From Aquella oligotrophica (GTDB taxonomy: Bacteria > Pseudomonadota > Gammaproteobacteria > Burkholderiales > UBA11063), in NCBI RefSeq assembly GCF_002892535.1, contig NZ_CP024847.1, forward strand, positions 2,356,001 through 2,420,000: a DNA stretch of 64,000 nt, in the 5' to 3' direction. A program made the position numbers and the translations under genes. The notes under the pieces were generated by a model. That model did no database searches. It was not told where the DNA came from and saw nothing but the letters and a program-made list of their open reading frames with translations. This document shows, piece by piece, positions 19,459 through 29,406 of the stretch (positions are counted from its first letter, which is position 1; the number at the start of each line of letters is the position of its first letter).

Positions 19459-21906
19459 TTAAGCTTGCCATTCAGGATGGGCATTTTTAGGACCTAATTC
19501 GTAGGCTTCAAACTCATCAACCTGAATAACTTCATTTGCATACTTAGCAGCTGTTTGCAATTTTTCAAGCTCAACTGCATCAATTATACCCAGTTCAAGT
19601 GCTTTAACCGCACTTTTCATGATGTTAGCTTTAGGTAATTTCTTATCCTTAATTGCCTGACTAATTTTTGCCCGAATCGGCATCACCGCCAGTACTGAAT
19701 GAAATGCCAGATCCATTCGACCAACAGGATCATTCATATCTGAAGTAAAGAAAGTTTCACGCACAAAGGCTTCTCTAGTTTCATTATTATTAAGTAATGC
19801 CTGGGCAACTTTACGATCTAGATAATCACTTGGCTCATGAAACGGTAAGCCATATGGGAAGACAATTACTTTAAGAAGATTGGCAATCCATCTTACCGGG
19901 AAATTGGCAAGAGTTTCAACTAATGCATGCTGTGCCTGAAATAGACAATGTTCAATCGCCCATTTAACAAACACTTCATCACCATCACGTTCACCCTCAT
20001 CCTTAAAGTATTTAAGCGTTGCACTCGCCATATATAGATAACTCATCACATCGCCAAGTCGTGCTGAAAGACGCTCTTTAACTTTAATACTCCCACCAAG
20101 CATAATAAGAATAGTATCGCTGATGAATGCCTCGGCTGAAGAAAGACGGCTAATCTGTTTATAGTAATGGTTAAATCGCGATGAATAGCCACTAGCAAAT
20201 CGACCTCCAGTAAGTGCATGAAATAATGCCCGGATTTTATTTTGCGCCAAATAACCAATATGCCCAAATAAAGCTTTATCAAAATTTTTAAGCCCATCCT
20301 CATGCATCAATGACTCGTAAATATCACGAATGAATGGATGACAACGCATCGCTCCCTGACCAAAAATCATCAGGTTACGCGTCATGATATTAGCACCTTC
20401 AACGGTAATCGCGATTGGAACACCCTGATACATTCTAGCTAGGTAATTATTGGGTCCCATGATAATCCCACGCCCAGCATGAATATCCATTGCCCAGTTT
20501 ACTACAGTACGTCCATTTTCAGTCAAATGATACTTGGAAATAGCAGAGGCAACTGATGGCTTAATCCCCGCATCAACAGCGGCAACAGTAAAGCGTCGGG
20601 TAGCATTCATCATATAGGTAAGTCCACCCATTTTACCAAGCCCTTCCTGAACCCCTTCAAAATTGCCGATTGCAACCTTAAACTGTTCACGTACCTGAGA
20701 ATATGCTGAAGTTGTGATTGTTGAAAGAAGAGCATTAGCAGTTCCACAAGCCGGCAATGAAATCGAACGCCCAATTGATAGGCACTCAACCAGCATCCGC
20801 CAGCCTTCGCCAACCATTGCCTGTCCACCGATAACCCAGTCAATTGGAATAAATGCTTCTTTAATCCGAATGACTCCATTCATAAACACTTGATCTAGTG
20901 GAATCAAACGCTTACCAATCTCAAGCCCGGGGTGATCATGTGGTAATAAAGCACAGGTTATCCCTTCACGCCCAACACCTTTTAATAAGCCATCTGGATC
21001 TTTCAATTGGAAAGCCAGTCCTACAAGTGTTGCAATTGGAGCAAGCGTAATATAACGTTTATCAACATTTGTTAGCTTAATACCAAGCACAGTATTGCCA
21101 TTATATTCACCCATGCATACTGTACCCATATCCGGGATTGAAGTTGCATCTGATCCCGCTGTTGGCCCAGTTAATGCAAAGCATGGAATTTCACGACCAT
21201 CAGCAAGACGCGGTAAATAGTAATCTTTCTGTTCTTTGGTACCATAGTGCTGGAGAAGTTCACCTGGACCAAGCGAATTAGGAACCATAGTAGTTACAGC
21301 AGCTGAAGTACTTCTAGTTGCAATCTTTAGCACAATCTCGGAATGAGCTGCCGCCGAAAACCCTTTCCCACCATATTCTTTACTGATAACCAAGCCAAAG
21401 AACTTTTTCTCTCTTAGAAAATCCCATACTTCAACGGGCATATCTTTAACATTATGGGTAATCTCCCAATCATTAATCATCGCACAAAGCTGATTAGTTT
21501 CATTATCTAAGAACGCTTGCTCCTCTTCAGTCAACTCAAATTTTTTTAATGAGTGGAGTTTATTAAAATCAGGTTTCCCCTGAAATAAATCACGCTCCCA
21601 CCATGAGTCTCCTGCATCAAGTGCAAGTTTTTCTGTTTCTGAGATTGCTGGCAAAACTCCATTAGCCTTAGTAAAGATTGAGGCTGAAATTTTAAGCCGG
21701 AAGAAAGGGATATTCCCAACCACTGCAATAGCCAGAGAAATTAGTGCCAGTAGCACATAAAGAAATGTACTTAATGTTTCTTCGTGAAGGCTATGCGCAC
21801 CAATGAAATAAGCCAGCATAGCTACTGTCCACAGCCAGAGTTTGGGCTTATGGTAAATTACGAGCCATGTTACTAGTAAGTATCCAAGTAAAAATATTAT
21901 ATTCAT
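19459..21906 (-). CDS. fadE: Acyl-CoA dehydrogenase FadE
   Basis: This is a large FadE-type acyl-CoA dehydrogenase (815 aa) catalysing the first oxidation of fatty acyl-CoA to trans-2-enoyl-CoA. Two N-terminal membrane helices (about 1-65) are followed by the dehydrogenase core with LVISKEYGGKGFSAAAHSEI, CFALTGPTAGSDATSIPDMG, and the C-terminal helical domain with AITVEGANIMTRNLMIFGQG. A family-specific extension of roughly 250 residues follows. It lies 12 bp downstream of the SDR gene. Confidence 0.95.
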   Translation of the reverse strand: MNIIFLLGYLLVTWLVIYHKPKLWLWTVAMLAYFIGAHSLHEETLSTFLYVLLALISLAIAVVGNIPFFRLKISASIFTKANGVLPAISETEKLALDAGDSWWERDLFQGKPDFNKLHSLKKFELTEEEQAFLDNETNQLCAMINDWEITHNVKDMPVEVWDFLREKKFFGLVISKEYGGKGFSAAAHSEIVLKIATRSTSAAVTTMVPNSLGPGELLQHYGTKEQKDYYLPRLADGREIPCFALTGPTAGSDATSIPDMGTVCMGEYNGNTVLGIKLTNVDKRYITLAPIATLVGLAFQLKDPDGLLKGVGREGITCALLPHDHPGLEIGKRLIPLDQVFMNGVIRIKEAFIPIDWVIGGQAMVGEGWRMLVECLSIGRSISLPACGTANALLSTITTSAYSQVREQFKVAIGNFEGVQEGLGKMGGLTYMMNATRRFTVAAVDAGIKPSVASAISKYHLTENGRTVVNWAMDIHAGRGIIMGPNNYLARMYQGVPIAITVEGANIMTRNLMIFGQGAMRCHPFIRDIYESLMHEDGLKNFDKALFGHIGYLAQNKIRALFHALTGGRFASGYSSRFNHYYKQISRLSSAEAFISDTILIMLGGSIKVKERLSARLGDVMSYLYMASATLKYFKDEGERDGDEVFVKWAIEHCLFQAQHALVETLANFPVRWIANLLKVIVFPYGLPFHEPSDYLDRKVAQALLNNNETREAFVRETFFTSDMNDPVGRMDLAFHSVLAVMPIRAKISQAIKDKKLPKANIMKSAVKALELGIIDAVELEKLQTAAKYANEVIQVDEFEAYELGPKNAHPEWQA

Positions 21907-21918
21907 GATAACTCTCCC

Positions 21919-22734
21919 TTACGCTTCTTCAACATATAAATCGGTATATAATTTACTACCACTAATCATGTTGTATTCATCAAGATTACCACCAGTTTCC
22001 TTAATTAACTCTTCATCCAGATGAAAATTTCCACTATGACTAATTGGCTTAGTAGTCAAAAAATAAGCAGCATCAGCAACAATTCGTGGATGACGTGAAT
22101 GCTTAATTGAATTATCACCACCAAGCAAATTCTGAACTGCGGCAGTAGCAAGTAGCGTTTTTGGCCAAATTGCATTCACTGCAATACCTAATTCAGCAAA
22201 TTCGCTAGCAAGACCAATCACCAGCATCGAAGAACTAAATTTGCATAAAGTATATGCCGTATGCCCCTTGAACCATTTAGCAAGCAAGTCTGGTTTTGGT
22301 GCTAGGTGAATAATATGCGGATTTTCAGATTTTTGTAGATAAGGTAATGCAAATTGAGCCGCAAACAGGCTAGCACGAACAATTACTTCATGCATAAGGT
22401 TAAATTTTGCAGGCGTTAAATCAGTAGTTTTCAAGAGATACAAGGCGCTAGCATTATTAACCAGCACATCAATCTTACCAAATTTGGCACCTGCTGCCGT
22501 TATTGCTAGATTTAAAGCATCCAGATCTCTAACATCACAAGGAATCGCCAAAACTTCTTTCGCCCCAGCCGTACGAATCTCTTCAGCCGCTGTAGTCAAT
22601 GTTCCCGGTAATTTTGGGTGAGGATCAACTGTTTTACCTACGATCACTACATTTGCACCATCTTTAGCAAAACGCTTGGCTATTTCTAATCCAACTCCAC
22701 GCGTACCGCCAGTAATAAAAACTGTTTTCGTCAT
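21919..22734 (-). CDS. Short-chain dehydrogenase/reductase (HSDL2-like)
   Basis: This classical SDR of 271 aa has the cofactor motif TGGTRGVG at residues 8-15, NNAS at the NNAG position, and the active-site YTLCK. The last part (HSGNFHLDEELIKETGG) matches the HSDL2-like subgroup linked to fatty-acid metabolism and peroxisomes in eukaryotes. I start at MTKTVFITGG (22732-22734), preceded by AGGAGG 5 bases upstream. A longer in-frame start at 22782 overlaps fadD. Its place between fadD and fadE suggests a role in lipid oxidation; the substrate is not known. Confidence 0.88.
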   Translation of the reverse strand: MTKTVFITGGTRGVGLEIAKRFAKDGANVVIVGKTVDPHPKLPGTLTTAAEEIRTAGAKEVLAIPCDVRDLDALNLAITAAGAKFGKIDVLVNNASALYLLKTTDLTPAKFNLMHEVIVRASLFAAQFALPYLQKSENPHIIHLAPKPDLLAKWFKGHTAYTLCKFSSSMLVIGLASEFAELGIAVNAIWPKTLLATAAVQNLLGGDNSIKHSRHPRIVADAAYFLTTKPISHSGNFHLDEELIKETGGNLDEYNMISGSKLYTDLYVEEA

Positions 22735-22747
22735 GTCAACCTCCTGA

Positions 22748-24424
22748 TTATTTGTCATCATTTGCCAAATATTTGGCAACAATTGCTTTTTTGTCTATTT
22801 TACCAACTAGCGTTTTTGGCAACTCAGCAACAAAATTGATTGTTCGTGGCATTTTATAGCGTGCAAGCTCCTTTCGACAATGTTTGATAATTTGCTCTTT
22901 GTCTAATGACATTCCTTCATGAAAGACTATATATGCATGGGGTGCTTCACCAGTATCCTCATCTTTGTAACCAACAATAGCAACTTCTGCAATTTCAGGC
23001 AACTCATCAATTACCAATTCAACTTCAACTGGATAAACATTAAATCCTGAAACTATTATCATCTCAGTTTCACGCCCACTAATAAAGAGATGCCCGTTAA
23101 CATCGATATAACCGATGTCACCCGTATTAAACCACCCCTCTTCATTAATAGCTTTTTTTGTCTGTTCTTCATTCCGCCAATAACCAGCCATTAGTTGTGG
23201 TCCACGCACCTGAATAATCCCTTTTTCGCCAACTCCAAGACTATTTCCTGTTTGGAGGTCAACAATATTGATTTCAGTAGAAGGCAGAGGATAACCAACC
23301 GAACCATTAAATGTGTCATCAAAATAACTCATCGATACAGCAGGAGAAGTTTCAGTTAACCCATAACAGTTAGTGGGATACATTCCGGTATGCTTAAACC
23401 AAGCATCAGCAACTGACTGCCTAGTCGGCATACCACCACAGATTCCGTAGCGATAATATTTGTGGGTTACAGAAGTAAAGGGTTTATATTCGAGAAGTTT
23501 GTTATATAAGGTATCTAGAGAGTTAAAGATGGTAAACGGGGTTTTATTCATAGTTTTTACCAAGTCTTTTAGATCTTTGGCATTTGGAATCATCACATTC
23601 TCTGAACCTTTAAAGAAGAAGGTAAAGAGATTGGCTGTCAATGAAAATATATGATAAAGCGGTAATGCACTGATTACAACCTGTTTATCAAGGTCTGCTA
23701 CCTGAGCTCCAATCACAGCATATATCTGATAAATATTAGCAACGATATTCCGATGTAGTAGCTTAGCACCTTTTGGATGTCCAGTAGTTGCGCCAGTATA
23801 TTGGATAAAAGCTATATCATTATTATTTACTGATGGCGAATCTTCAAGTTTATTTGGATTATTATATAAATCGGTAAATGATTTTGCTTGATATTGAAGC
23901 TTTGGGTTGACTTTACTGATATATCGCAATACCAAATTGATAATTGTCTTTTTAAGAAATGGATAAGGATCAGCAATCCGAGTTACAATAATATGCTCAA
24001 TACCATATTTATTATAAAATCCATTCAATTTTTCGCTAAACATGTCAAGAATAATCACGACTTTTGGTTCGGAATTACCAATTACGTATTCCATCTCACT
24101 AGCGGTGTAGAGTGGATTTATATTTACAACGATTGCGCCAAGGAGATGAGTTGCAAAAACGCATAATGGATACTGGATAGAATTTGGTAAAACCAGCGCT
24201 ACCCGATCACCATGACCTACTCCTAAATCAGCTAAGCCTCTAGCAATTTTTGATACTCGCTCATACACCTCACTAAAACTAAGCGTTTCACCATGGCAAG
24301 TTACCGCCCGATTATCTGGATAAGCTTTACAGGTCGCTTCAAAAAGATCAATAAGAGTCTTATCATCTAGCCCAATCTCATGAGGAACATTATTTTTATA
24401 GCTCTTTAGCCAGATTTTTTCCAT
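22748..24424 (-). CDS. fadD: Long-chain acyl-CoA synthetase FadD
   Basis: This 558-aa ANL-superfamily ligase activates fatty acids with ATP and CoA. The P-loop is YTGATTGHPKGAKLLHRN, where the usual SGGTTG-like signature reads TGATTG. Further motifs are CYGLTETSP, GWFNTGDIGYIDVNGHL, GRETEMIIVSGFNVYP and the catalytic Lys in KTLVGKIDKKA. It is probably membrane-associated in the cytoplasm. It lies 14 bp upstream of the SDR start and 48 bp downstream of fadA. Confidence 0.95.
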   Translation of the reverse strand: MEKIWLKSYKNNVPHEIGLDDKTLIDLFEATCKAYPDNRAVTCHGETLSFSEVYERVSKIARGLADLGVGHGDRVALVLPNSIQYPLCVFATHLLGAIVVNINPLYTASEMEYVIGNSEPKVVIILDMFSEKLNGFYNKYGIEHIIVTRIADPYPFLKKTIINLVLRYISKVNPKLQYQAKSFTDLYNNPNKLEDSPSVNNNDIAFIQYTGATTGHPKGAKLLHRNIVANIYQIYAVIGAQVADLDKQVVISALPLYHIFSLTANLFTFFFKGSENVMIPNAKDLKDLVKTMNKTPFTIFNSLDTLYNKLLEYKPFTSVTHKYYRYGICGGMPTRQSVADAWFKHTGMYPTNCYGLTETSPAVSMSYFDDTFNGSVGYPLPSTEINIVDLQTGNSLGVGEKGIIQVRGPQLMAGYWRNEEQTKKAINEEGWFNTGDIGYIDVNGHLFISGRETEMIIVSGFNVYPVEVELVIDELPEIAEVAIVGYKDEDTGEAPHAYIVFHEGMSLDKEQIIKHCRKELARYKMPRTINFVAELPKTLVGKIDKKAIVAKYLANDDK

Positions 24425-24471
24425 TTTCTTTACCCCCGTAAAAGCTTTCTATTATTGGCTGGTATCTTATC

Positions 24472-25656
24472 TTATAGCGCTTCAAAAATCGCCGCAGCAC
24501 CCATCCCCGTACCGATACACATAGTTACCATTCCGTAACGGAGTTTATTACGGCGTAAGCCATGAATTACTCTGGTTGCAAGCACGGCACCAGTTGCCCC
24601 CAAAGGATGTCCAAGCGCAATAGCACCTCCATACGGATTGACTTTATTTGCATCTAACTTCAAATCTCTGATTACTGCCAAAGATTGGGCGGCAAAGGCT
24701 TCATTTAGTTCTATCCAGTCAATTTGTCCCAGACTTAGTCCTGCATTTCCAAGTGATTGTGGGATTGCTTTTACTGGACCGATTCCCATAATTGCGGCTG
24801 GTACACCCGCTACTGCAAAATTAACAAAACGCGCTAGTGGAGTGAGGTTATTTTTCTTTAGATAATCTTCACTAACCAGTACCAGTACCGCAGCTCCATC
24901 AGTCATTTGTGAGCTATTACCCGCGGTTACCGAGCCTTTAGCAGCAAAAGCTGGCTTTAATTTAGCTAGTCCTTCCTGTGTAGTATCGGCACGAATACCC
25001 TCATCAGTGTTTATCTGTTTGCTAGTCTGTTTTATTTGATTAGTCTTCAAATCTGGAACTTTACGAATTAGCTCATAAGGAATTATCTCTTCGTTAAAAT
25101 AACCAGCCGCCTGAGCCAAGGCTGCTTTTTTATGGCTTTCTACTGAAAAAGCATCTTGATCTTCACGACTAATCTGCCATTGACTAGCAACATTTTCTGC
25201 GGTGATACCCATACCATAAGCAATTGCAGTATTTTCATCTTTTGCAAATACCTCTGGGCTAATTGAATAGTCATTGCCACCCATTGGAATCAAACTCATT
25301 GATTCTACACCACCAGCTACAGCGACTTCAATTTCGCCAGCCTGAATCCGATTTGCCGCAATTGCTATCGAATTTACCCCAGAGCTACAATAACGGTTAA
25401 TTGTCATTCCTGGTACACTATCAGGTAATCCAGCCAGTAAAGCTGCAACTCTGGCTATATTCTGCCCTTGTTCAGCTTCTGGAAAGGCACAGCCAATAAC
25501 TACATCACCAATATCTGCCGGATTTACTTTTGATTCGGCAACGGTATGTTTGATTATATGGGCAAGTAAATCATCTGGACGCACATTTGCAAAACTACCC
25601 TTTTTGGCTTTAGCCAATGCTGAACGTCTGGCTGCAACTATATATACTGATTTCAT
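24472..25656 (-). CDS. fadA: Acetyl-CoA acyltransferase (3-ketoacyl-CoA thiolase) FadA
   Basis: This 394-aa thiolase has the acyl-accepting Cys90 in NRYCSSGVNSIAIAANRI, the GGVESMS motif, ALGHPLGATGAVLATRV with the catalytic His, and the C-terminal proton-transfer Cys in MVTMCIGTGMGAA. It cleaves 3-ketoacyl-CoA to acetyl-CoA and a shortened acyl-CoA. It is separated from the upstream FadN-type gene by a 145-bp gap that holds a family-B palindromic repeat. Confidence 0.95.
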   Translation of the reverse strand: MKSVYIVAARRSALAKAKKGSFANVRPDDLLAHIIKHTVAESKVNPADIGDVVIGCAFPEAEQGQNIARVAALLAGLPDSVPGMTINRYCSSGVNSIAIAANRIQAGEIEVAVAGGVESMSLIPMGGNDYSISPEVFAKDENTAIAYGMGITAENVASQWQISREDQDAFSVESHKKAALAQAAGYFNEEIIPYELIRKVPDLKTNQIKQTSKQINTDEGIRADTTQEGLAKLKPAFAAKGSVTAGNSSQMTDGAAVLVLVSEDYLKKNNLTPLARFVNFAVAGVPAAIMGIGPVKAIPQSLGNAGLSLGQIDWIELNEAFAAQSLAVIRDLKLDANKVNPYGGAIALGHPLGATGAVLATRVIHGLRRNKLRYGMVTMCIGTGMGAAAIFEAL

Positions 25657-25704
25657 TTCTCCATGGCTCCTAAATAAATTTAGATTTTAAAACTATCAAA
25701 CTGC

Positions 25705-25794
25705 TGTAATATTTAACAAGAATAAGAAACCAAGCGACGCCATGTACATATGAGCACATAAGGAGCTTTGTGACGCAATTATTGTTAAATAATT
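25705..25794. repeat. Family-B palindromic repeat (MITE-like)
   Basis: This element of about 90 bp lies between fadA and the FadN-type gene. The ends form an imperfect inverted repeat around TATTTAACAA, and the centre holds AAGCGACGCCATGTACATA then AGGAGCTTTG. The central block recurs inside the broken avd at 57063-57163. Its location within an operon-like run suggests that it is transcribed and may fold or attenuate. Confidence 0.55.
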
Positions 25795-25801
25795 CATGCA
25801 G

Positions 25802-28153
25802 TTAATTGCGAAGAGGTTTACCAGTTTCCAGCATATGCTGTATCCTCGCCGCAGTTTTATCGCTAATTGCAAGTTCAGCAAATCTGGCTTTCTCCAGATT
25901 CAAAACCCAGTCTTCGCTAACAATACTTCCTTTATCAACTTTGCCACCACACATTACTTCAGCAATATTCCTAGCAATCAGGTAATCATGGTCTGAAATT
26001 TGCTTACCTGCATACATATTAACTAGAAGAGCATTGATTGTTGCCATACCCTGTTCACCAAATACGCTAAATTTACCTTTAATAGGCGGTAAATATCCAG
26101 CCAGTGCCATATATTTTGCCCGTTCTTTGGCAATTAACAATACTTCACGACTATTCATAACTATCGTATCAAATTCACGTAAAAAACCCATCTCTTGAGC
26201 TTCTCTAGCAGAGGTTGCAACTTTCGCCAAAGCAAGATTTTGATAGCGTTTAGTCAAGTCCTGCCATGGGTCTGATGCTTGTGATGCCCTTAATGCCATT
26301 TCGGTAGTTCCACCCCAGCCAGGCAAAAGCCCAACACCAGCTTCAACTAACCCAATATAAGACTCAAGAGCCGCAACCACAGCATCACAATGAAGCATGA
26401 TTTCACAGCCACCACCAAAGGTATAGCCTTTTACAGCGGCAACCACCGGAATCCGACTATAACGTATTTTATTAGCAATAATCTGATGCCCTTTGCCGAT
26501 AATCTCATCAACTGCTTCAACGCCATTCATCATGATAGCAAAACCAAACTCTTCAAGATTGGCCCCAGCAGAGAAGATATCTTTTTCCTGCCAGATTACC
26601 ATTGCCTGACATTTATCTTCTGCGATAGCTAGAGCTTCATCAATGCCACTTAAAACACTCATACCAATAGTACACATCTTGGTCTTAAAGCTTAAAATAC
26701 CAATATCATCACCAGTATGCCAGAGTACTACACCATCATTTTCATAAAGAACTTCTTTTTTTACATCAACCTTTTCATTAAGTAATAACTCTGGAAATAT
26801 TTGCCGTTTATAAACTGGCAGTAATTCAAGATTAACCAAAGATTGCTTAACAAAGTTATAATGTTTACCATCTGCATAAACACCATCTTTCTGATTATTT
26901 ACCCAAGCAGGTAATTCACGATTGGCTATTGTTTCACCACTTTTTATACCGTCATTAATCCAGTTACTCACCTGCTGCCAACCTGACTGTTGCCAAATCT
27001 CAAAAGGACCTTCTTTCCAGCCAAATCCCCAGCGTAAAGCAAGATCAATATCACGTGGAGTATCAGCAATTTCACCAAGTAAACATGCACAATAGTGGAA
27101 CAAATCACGAAATGTTGACCATAAAAATTGTGCTTCGGGATGGCTTGAATTATGCAGCGCAGCCATTTTATCCGCCCAAGATTTTTGCTGCAAGATTGCT
27201 AAAACATCTGGATTGGCTTTTTTATCAGCAGGAATGTATTGTCCGCTTATGGTATCAATAACTTTTATACCATCTTTATCTTTACGGAAAATTCCGGCTT
27301 TGGTTTTTTGCCCAAGACTTCCTGCTTTGATAAGCTTCTCCAGCCATTCAGGTATTACATAACTATGTTCAAATCCATCTTGGCATTTGTTAGTCATGGT
27401 TTCAACTACATGAACAAAGGTATCAAGACCAACTACATCAGCAGTCCTAAAGGTTGCTGACTTGGCACGACCAAGATTTTTACCAGTTAACTGATCCACC
27501 ACTTCAAAAGGGATTTTATATTTCTCAGCATAATGGACTACCGCCATCATTGAGAATACCCCTACCCGATTCGCAATAAAGTTTGGCGTATCTTTAGCTT
27601 CGATTACACTTTTACCGAGATAGGTTACTAAAAATGTTTCTAATTCAGGTAATACATGTGAAGCAGTGCCAGCATGTGGAATAAGCTCAACTAATGGCAT
27701 ATACCGTGGTGGATTAAAAAAATGGATTCCACAAAAATTACTCCGTAAGTTTTCTGGTAAGCTATTAGCAATCTCAGTAACACTCAATCCCGAAGTATTA
27801 GTAGCCAGTATTGCCGTAGGATTGATGTAAGCGGCTACTTTATGAAACAGATCAAGTTTCCAATCCATCCGTTCGGCAATTGCTTCAATAACTAAATCGC
27901 AACTACGTAATTCCTCAAGACTATCATCATAATTAGCTACTGAAATATACTGGAAAGAACGGGAAGAGGCTACAGGGTTGGGATTTAATTTTGCCAGATT
28001 GGCAACTGACTTTTCGGCAATTCCATTTGGGTTTTCAGGGACTTTAAGATCAAAAAGAATAACTGGAATCCCCGCATTGGCAAAATGTGCACCAATCTGT
28101 GAACCCATTACTCCAGAACCAAGAATTGCAACTTTACTGATACGATTTGACAT
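25802..28153 (-). CDS. 3-hydroxyacyl-CoA dehydrogenase / enoyl-CoA hydratase fusion (FadN type)
   Basis: This 783-aa bifunctional beta-oxidation enzyme has the dehydrogenase domain first. NAD binding is at VAILGSGVMGSQIGAHFANAG, followed by EAIAERMDWK and GIHFFNPPRYMPLVELI. The crotonase domain is C-terminal, with YTFGGGCEIMLHCDAVVAA for the oxyanion hole and GLVEAGVGLLPGWGGTTEMA for the catalytic Glu region. This order is that of Bacillus FadN and the reverse of FadB. With fadA, fadE, fadD and ACBP it completes a beta-oxidation block. Confidence 0.93.
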   Translation of the reverse strand: MSNRISKVAILGSGVMGSQIGAHFANAGIPVILFDLKVPENPNGIAEKSVANLAKLNPNPVASSRSFQYISVANYDDSLEELRSCDLVIEAIAERMDWKLDLFHKVAAYINPTAILATNTSGLSVTEIANSLPENLRSNFCGIHFFNPPRYMPLVELIPHAGTASHVLPELETFLVTYLGKSVIEAKDTPNFIANRVGVFSMMAVVHYAEKYKIPFEVVDQLTGKNLGRAKSATFRTADVVGLDTFVHVVETMTNKCQDGFEHSYVIPEWLEKLIKAGSLGQKTKAGIFRKDKDGIKVIDTISGQYIPADKKANPDVLAILQQKSWADKMAALHNSSHPEAQFLWSTFRDLFHYCACLLGEIADTPRDIDLALRWGFGWKEGPFEIWQQSGWQQVSNWINDGIKSGETIANRELPAWVNNQKDGVYADGKHYNFVKQSLVNLELLPVYKRQIFPELLLNEKVDVKKEVLYENDGVVLWHTGDDIGILSFKTKMCTIGMSVLSGIDEALAIAEDKCQAMVIWQEKDIFSAGANLEEFGFAIMMNGVEAVDEIIGKGHQIIANKIRYSRIPVVAAVKGYTFGGGCEIMLHCDAVVAALESYIGLVEAGVGLLPGWGGTTEMALRASQASDPWQDLTKRYQNLALAKVATSAREAQEMGFLREFDTIVMNSREVLLIAKERAKYMALAGYLPPIKGKFSVFGEQGMATINALLVNMYAGKQISDHDYLIARNIAEVMCGGKVDKGSIVSEDWVLNLEKARFAELAISDKTAARIQHMLETGKPLRN

Positions 28154-28189
28154 CTTTCTATCTCCATTAGCGTAAAGTATTTCAACAAT

Positions 28190-28332
28190 AGATCTCTTTC
28201 ATAACCCATTATTTTGCTCTTATACTAGGAATAAAGACTTTGAAAAACGGAATGTACACATTAGTACATGTGTATCACAGAAGTCTTATGACAACGTATA
28301 AGAGTTAAAGAAGCAAATTAGGAAAGAGATCT
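28190..28332. repeat. Family-A repeat, full-length copy (MITE-like)
   Basis: This 143-bp element ends in a perfect 11-bp inverted repeat (AGATCTCTTTC / GAAAGAGATCT). It contains an internal pair AATAAAGACTT / AAGTCTTAT around a central ATGTACACATTAGTACAT palindrome. It has no coding capacity. Partial or full relatives are at 7376, 10211, 30963, 54982, 61092 and 62070. The structure fits a non-autonomous transposable element, but no parent transposase is seen here. Confidence 0.7.
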
Positions 28333-28429
28333 AATATTTTTGTTGTGATATTGTAGCGCATATGCACTATCAATACATCATGCAACGCAATAGTTAGAGT
28401 AGCAGTAAAGTAGCTAATTAATGTGCGGT

Positions 28430-29383
28430 TTAACGCTCAATAGATTTTGCCTTGCCGATAAATTCGAGAAGTTGTTGTCTCGTTGGATACCCTTCGGTAT
28501 CACCGCGAACTAGGGTTGCCATGGCACCGACACCATTAGCCATTTCGCCGCACTCGTTTAGAGGTTTATTATCAACTAATCCAGATAAAAAGCCAGCAGC
28601 AAATCCGTCCCCGGCACCAACAGTGTCTATGAGCCTATGGACGTGGAATCCTGGCACTCTAACTTTATTAGAATTATCACTAATTATGCAACCATCCTTA
28701 CCAAGTTTAATCACTACTAATTTGATTCCCATTTCGTGGAATTGCTCGCAGATTTTATCAATATCGCTAGTCCCGAGTAAAAACTCTGCCTCATCCAAAC
28801 CAGGGAAAATAATATCAGCGTTTTTTGCCATCTCTAGCAAAGTTGTTTTTGCTTCTTGTTCAGACCAGAGTTTTAAACGCAAATTAGGGTCAAAAGAAAC
28901 CATTACCCCAGCATCACGAGCAATTTGTATGGCTTCAAATGTTGTTTCCTTGGTATTTGCTGATAAAGCAGGTAAAATCCCAGTCGTATGCAAAATTTTG
29001 GCATTGACGATATATTCTGGATTAATAAGTTCCTTACCCATAGCAGTAATCGCTGCGCCCTTACGATAATAATAAACATTGGGATTGGAATTATGATACT
29101 GCTCTTTAAATAAAATCCCGGTTGGTAGATTATCATCTAGAGTGACCTGGCTTAAATCGATCCCTTCACCTTGCAAAGCGTAGCGCACATAACGCCCAAA
29201 TTCATCATTGCCAAGCCTAGATATCCAGCCAGCTTTATGACCCAACCGGGATAATGCGATTGCTACATTTGCTTCTGCTCCACCGATAGACTTAGTAAAA
29301 TTATGCACAAACCTTAATGGTCCCGCATCTGCTGGACTAAAAACAACTAGTGCTTCACCAAGGGTAACCAAATCTTTTTTCAT
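28430..29383 (-). CDS. kdgK: PfkB-family sugar kinase, probable 2-dehydro-3-deoxygluconokinase
   Basis: This 317-aa ribokinase-family enzyme has the first signature GGAEANVAIALSRLGHKAGW and the second, DTVGAGDGFAAGFLSG, with the catalytic Asp. VTLGEALVVFSPADAGPLRF and the YYYRKGAAITAM segment resemble KDG kinases, which phosphorylate 2-keto-3-deoxygluconate. It lies 24 bp downstream of uxaC in the same direction, which supports a role in uronate breakdown. The exact substrate is inferred from the neighbour. Confidence 0.85.
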   Translation of the reverse strand: MKKDLVTLGEALVVFSPADAGPLRFVHNFTKSIGGAEANVAIALSRLGHKAGWISRLGNDEFGRYVRYALQGEGIDLSQVTLDDNLPTGILFKEQYHNSNPNVYYYRKGAAITAMGKELINPEYIVNAKILHTTGILPALSANTKETTFEAIQIARDAGVMVSFDPNLRLKLWSEQEAKTTLLEMAKNADIIFPGLDEAEFLLGTSDIDKICEQFHEMGIKLVVIKLGKDGCIISDNSNKVRVPGFHVHRLIDTVGAGDGFAAGFLSGLVDNKPLNECGEMANGVGAMATLVRGDTEGYPTRQQLLEFIGKAKSIER

Positions 29384-29406
29384 TTATATCTCTTTTTATC
29401 TAGCAA

